Source: Methanosarcinales archaeon
Lineage (GTDB): Archaea > Halobacteriota > Methanosarcinia > Methanosarcinales > Methanogasteraceae
Direction: 5' to 3'
NCBI GenBank assembly: GCA_030672345.1
Contig: DAOVGO010000168.1
Location: 1 to 9,339, forward strand
DNA length: 9,339 nucleotides
Made by a program: the position numbers and the translations under genes. Under the pieces are notes generated by a model that was not told where the DNA came from, did not search any database, and worked only from the letters and a program-made list of their open reading frames with translations. Positions within the stretch are counted from its first letter, which is position 1. Every line of letters starts with the position of its first letter. Of this stretch, positions 7,257 to 9,339 are shown piece after piece.

Positions 7257-8330
7257 ATGAGAACCATTGAGTGGAATAATGGCACGATAACCCTGATCGA
7301 CCAGACCCTGCTGCCCGGGGAATACAAAATCATCGAATGTAAAACCGTCTCCTCGCTCTGTGAGGCAATCGTTTCGCTCCGCATCAGGGGTGCGCCTGCG
7401 CTCGGGGCTGCTGGTGGGTACGGGGTCGCGCTTGCAGCACACACAAGCGCCCACACAACCACCGCAACCACCAGCACCCCAACAACTGCGATCAACACAA
7501 CCTCGTTTGAGCGGTTCATGCGCGATCTCCACGCGGCAGCAGAAACGATCAAGCAGACCAGACCGACCGCAATCAACCTTGCGTGGGGTGTTGACCGGGT
7601 GATTGCCGCTGTCAGGGAATCAGGTACCAGTCGCATCGATGAAGCACGGGAGATCGCACTTTGCGAAGCGGTTGCAATCGCTGAAGAGGATGTGCAGCGT
7701 AACAAGCGGCTTAGCAAGCACGGCGCGGCGCTCTTTGAAGACGGAGACACGGTGCTGACCCACTGCAATGCAGGCAGACTTGCCTGTGTGGATGTGGGCA
7801 CCGCGATCGGCGTGATCAGGGCGGCGGTCGAGGCTGGCAAGGAGATATCTGTCGTATCATGCGAGACCCGCCCGCTCAATCAGGGAAGCAGGATCACCAC
7901 ATGGGAACTGATGCAGGATGAAATACCGGTCACACTGATTGCGGATTCTGCCGCAGGTTCGATGATGCGGGAAGGATTGATCGACAGGGTGATCGTCGGA
8001 GCCGATCGGATCACGAGAGATGCGGTATTCAACAAAATAGGAACGTATACCCATTCAGTTCTTGCAAAGGAGCACGATATACCGTTTTATGTCGCAGCGC
8101 CGATCTCCACGTTTGATCCTGCCCGGCTGGAGCACGATGTTGTGATCGAGGAGCGGGACCCTGATGAACTGCGGCGCATCAATGGCGTGATGCTTGCGCC
8201 GGCAGGTGCCGTGGTGTACAATCCGGCGTTTGATGCAACGCCCGTAGAGAACGTCACCGCGGTTATCACCGAGGAGGGAGTGATGTATCCGGCACAGCCT
8301 GACTGGTGGAGCCGCATCCCAACGTCGTAA
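7257..8330 (+). CDS. mtnA: S-methyl-5-thioribose-1-phosphate isomerase (MtnA / aIF-2B-like family)
   Basis: Predicted 357-residue cytosolic enzyme converting methylthioribose-1-phosphate to methylthioribulose-1-phosphate in methionine salvage; archaeal members may also act on 5-deoxyribose-1-phosphate from 5'-deoxyadenosine. The N-terminus MRTIEWNNGTITLIDQ and the RIRGAPA motif (43-48) are diagnostic of MtnA and absent from the shorter ribose-1,5-bisphosphate isomerases of the same superfamily. Catalytic residues are C170 in THCNAG and D250 in GADRI. ETRPLNQG and NKIGTYTHSVLAKEH are further family blocks. GADRI is followed by TRDAVFNKIG, whereas many MtnA proteins have an NGD there. A Thr/Ala-rich insertion (about 62-82) separates the N-terminal domain from the rest. 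The ATG at 7257 is chosen by family fit. Such proteins are often misnamed initiation factor 2B subunits; proximity to the initiator tRNA should not be read as support for that role. Confidence 0.92.
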   Translation: MRTIEWNNGTITLIDQTLLPGEYKIIECKTVSSLCEAIVSLRIRGAPALGAAGGYGVALAAHTSAHTTTATTSTPTTAINTTSFERFMRDLHAAAETIKQTRPTAINLAWGVDRVIAAVRESGTSRIDEAREIALCEAVAIAEEDVQRNKRLSKHGAALFEDGDTVLTHCNAGRLACVDVGTAIGVIRAAVEAGKEISVVSCETRPLNQGSRITTWELMQDEIPVTLIADSAAGSMMREGLIDRVIVGADRITRDAVFNKIGTYTHSVLAKEHDIPFYVAAPISTFDPARLEHDVVIEERDPDELRRINGVMLAPAGAVVYNPAFDATPVENVTAVITEEGVMYPAQPDWWSRIPTS

Positions 8331-8391
8331 ATGAGATCCCAGTCAGTAGTTGATGCGGGCATGACCCCGATGGTGCAGATCGTTTCGGTTG

Positions 8392-8418
8392 TTAATATAT
8401 AAATTTCAATTATATAAT
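8392..8418. promoter_or_regulatory. AT-rich element with a perfect 10-bp palindrome
   Basis: A run of almost pure A/T containing TTAATATATAAATT and the palindrome ATTATATAAT (8409-8418). It lies 16-42 bases upstream of the TATA box of the predicted small RNA. It could be an operator, a second promoter (the - strand reads TTTATATATTA, pointing back into mtnA) or an easily melted stretch. The sequence alone does not choose between these. Confidence 0.4.
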
Positions 8419-8425
8419 CGTTGAA

Positions 8426-8441
8426 CCGGAAAGTTTATATA
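8426..8441 (+). promoter_or_regulatory. Strong archaeal BRE/TATA promoter
   Basis: CCGGAAAG followed directly by TTTATATA is close to the archaeal BRE plus TATA consensus and is the best promoter in the window. The TATA centre is about 8437.5, so transcription should start near 8463-8464, the first base of the perfect inverted repeat. No long protein gene lies downstream on this strand within the window. Confidence 0.75.
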
Positions 8442-8462
8442 CTCCTGCATAGTAGTGATATC

Positions 8463-8556
8463 GTGCGAGCGGGTTTCCAAACTCTTTTTACCACACTAAC
8501 CCCCACTCCCCACTCCCCACACTCCCGCTCGCACAAACCCCCTTTAACTGTTTTTT
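8463..8556 (+). ncRNA. Predicted small RNA: 11-bp closing stem around a C-rich 50-base loop
   Basis: GTGCGAGCGGG (8463-8473) is perfectly complementary to CCCGCTCGCAC (8524-8534). The 50-base loop is C-rich and nearly free of G, with tandem CCCCACT units at 8501-8507 and 8508-8514 and a third partial unit at 8515. The strong promoter upstream predicts a 5' end on the stem's first base, and a T6 run at 8551-8556 suits archaeal termination, giving an RNA of about 90-95 bases. A G-free, C-rich loop could pair with G-rich ribosome binding sites (GGAGG, GGGG), as C-rich loops of some bacterial sRNAs do; that is inference. It matches no RNA family I recognise: no C/D boxes and no H/ACA pocket. The same bases can be read as a leaderless 36-codon GTG frame ending at 8573, which is the main alternative. 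Confidence 0.55.
8551..8556 (+). terminator. T-run terminator for the predicted small RNA
   Basis: Six T residues followed by ATCT, 17 bases after the closing stem. Archaeal RNA polymerase terminates at such T-rich stretches without needing an adjacent hairpin. A second T-rich stretch (TTCTTATATTCTTATCTTT, ending at 8630) could act as backup just before the mcm 3' end. Confidence 0.4.
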
Positions 8557-8628
8557 ATCTGCCCTATCGGTAACGCGTATATTAGAGACTCCAGAAGCAC
8601 CCCAAGTTCGATTCTTATATTCTTATCT

Positions 8629-9339
8629 TTACGTCAGCCTGACATGTTCAGGCGTGGGTTCGTACAACTCGCCCTGCGTCTTGAGCCGCCCGATCAAATC
8701 ATCCACATACTCTTTCTCAAATCCCTGCTCTGCCGCTCTTGCAAAGACCTCTTCCTTCGGTGCCATGCCGCTGTGTTCTGCCTCGATCTCCCGTATGATG
8801 TTGCGCAGCGTCTTGATCTTGTCGCGCTGACTCTTGCTCACGCCGGTGGTCAGGATATCAACATCGAACTTGCCGGTCTCGGCATCGAAAGCGACCTGCC
8901 GCAGACAGCTCTCAACCACCCGGATCACGCGTTTTGAGTCCTCGATCGTGATCTCGTTGCTAAGTCTGACCCGTGCGCTCGCCTCGCATAACCGCACCAG
9001 TGCCTCAAGCTGCCTTGCAGTGACCGGCACAGGCGAATCCCGATCCTCACCCTGCCGCCTCAACCCAAGATAGAAATCGATCAGCTGATTCCGCGCCCCA
9101 TCGTCCATGATCGGATAAATCTCCTTTTTCGCATAGGCGATGTACTTTCTGAGTATATCCGGCATGATTTCGGGATTGACGATCTCCATCGCATCGTTGA
9201 CGTCCCTATCTGTGATATCGCTGCCAGAAACGTACGTTTTGTGTGCGTGTAGCTCGCCTGCGTGGTGTGCGCCAAGAATATGGGTTGCGATTGCGGTATC
9301 CCTGCCGATGTCGGGCTCATCCTTCAGCACGAAGATCAG
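8629..9339 (-). CDS. mcm: Replicative minichromosome maintenance helicase MCM, C-terminal part (5' partial)
   Basis: The frame runs off the right edge, so only the last 236 residues are visible; the GTG at 9330 is internal. The first visible residues, LIFVLKDEPD, follow directly on the arginine finger (usually SRFD) of the MCM AAA+ core, which is just outside. The lid region follows: ILRKYIAYAKKEIYP, then the sensor-2 block TARQLEALVRLCEASARVRL (Arg at visible residue 109). After a linker, the last ~80 residues form the winged-helix domain (KIKTLRNIIREIEAEHSG to the C-terminus), which moderates helicase activity. MCM forms the hexameric 3'-5' helicase that unwinds DNA at the archaeal fork. 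No intein is seen in the visible part. Walker A and B and the N-terminal DNA-binding domain cannot be checked here. Confidence 0.95.
   Translation of the reverse strand: MIFVLKDEPDIGRDTAIATHILGAHHAGELHAHKTYVSGSDITDRDVNDAMEIVNPEIMPDILRKYIAYAKKEIYPIMDDGARNQLIDFYLGLRRQGEDRDSPVPVTARQLEALVRLCEASARVRLSNEITIEDSKRVIRVVESCLRQVAFDAETGKFDVDILTTGVSKSQRDKIKTLRNIIREIEAEHSGMAPKEEVFARAAEQGFEKEYVDDLIGRLKTQGELYEPTPEHVRLT

Noticed and set aside
7115..7879. 254-residue open frame on the - strand opposite mtnA
   Set aside because: Ser/Ala/Val-rich shadow of the well-conserved MtnA frame; it runs through the tRNA/mtnA promoter region and has no recognisable domain.
8471..8488. Mini-ORB-like origin box (TTTGGAAACCC on the - strand)
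   Set aside because: Only the core TGGAAAC resembles origin boxes, a single copy, and no orc1/cdc6 gene nearby.
1..9339. CRISPR array, intact insertion sequence or prophage genes
   Set aside because: No spaced direct repeats of suitable length, no transposase or integrase frame and no phage-like proteins are visible.

Overview
The window is almost certainly archaeal, from a methane- or alkane-metabolising euryarchaeon (methanogen or ANME-like). Four things point there: an eight-cluster polyferredoxin of the FwdF type, an archaeal MCM helicase, an initiator tRNA with the archaeal A1:U72 pair and no encoded CCA, and BRE/TATA promoters in place of bacterial -35/-10 boxes. The exact lineage cannot be fixed by eye.

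Layout. A radical SAM/SPASM-like gene, cut by the left edge (+), is convergent with the polyferredoxin gene (-). Divergent from the polyferredoxin is a tight two-gene + strand unit: a stand-alone FIST sensory protein and, 21 bases later, a soluble PAS-GAF-PAS histidine kinase of the HisKA_2 type. The kinase gene runs tail-to-tail into, and overlaps, a predicted nucleotidyltransferase gene (-). Three bases upstream of that gene's start, on the same strand, lies an initiator tRNA-Met gene. Divergent from the tRNA is an mtnA-like isomerase gene (+). A 298-base AT- and C-rich intergenic region follows, and the right edge holds the 3' part of mcm (-).

How the genes relate. FIST plus kinase probably form a cytoplasmic two-component input module, with FIST as a ligand-binding partner acting in trans; no response regulator is in view. 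The polyferredoxin would carry electrons to or from formylmethanofuran dehydrogenase, but no fwd catalytic subunit is visible. The tRNA and nucleotidyltransferase genes look co-transcribed, and tRNA 3' processing would leave an almost leaderless mRNA. MtnA belongs to methylthioadenosine/5'-deoxyadenosine salvage.

The best candidate for something undescribed is in the mtnA-mcm gap. A strong BRE/TATA element sits about 26 bases before the first base of a perfect 11-bp inverted repeat. The repeat encloses a 50-base C-rich loop with tandem CCCCACT units, and a T-run follows. This reads as a small non-coding RNA gene; its complement is a canonical G-quadruplex motif. A leaderless 36-codon GTG frame over the same bases is the competing reading.
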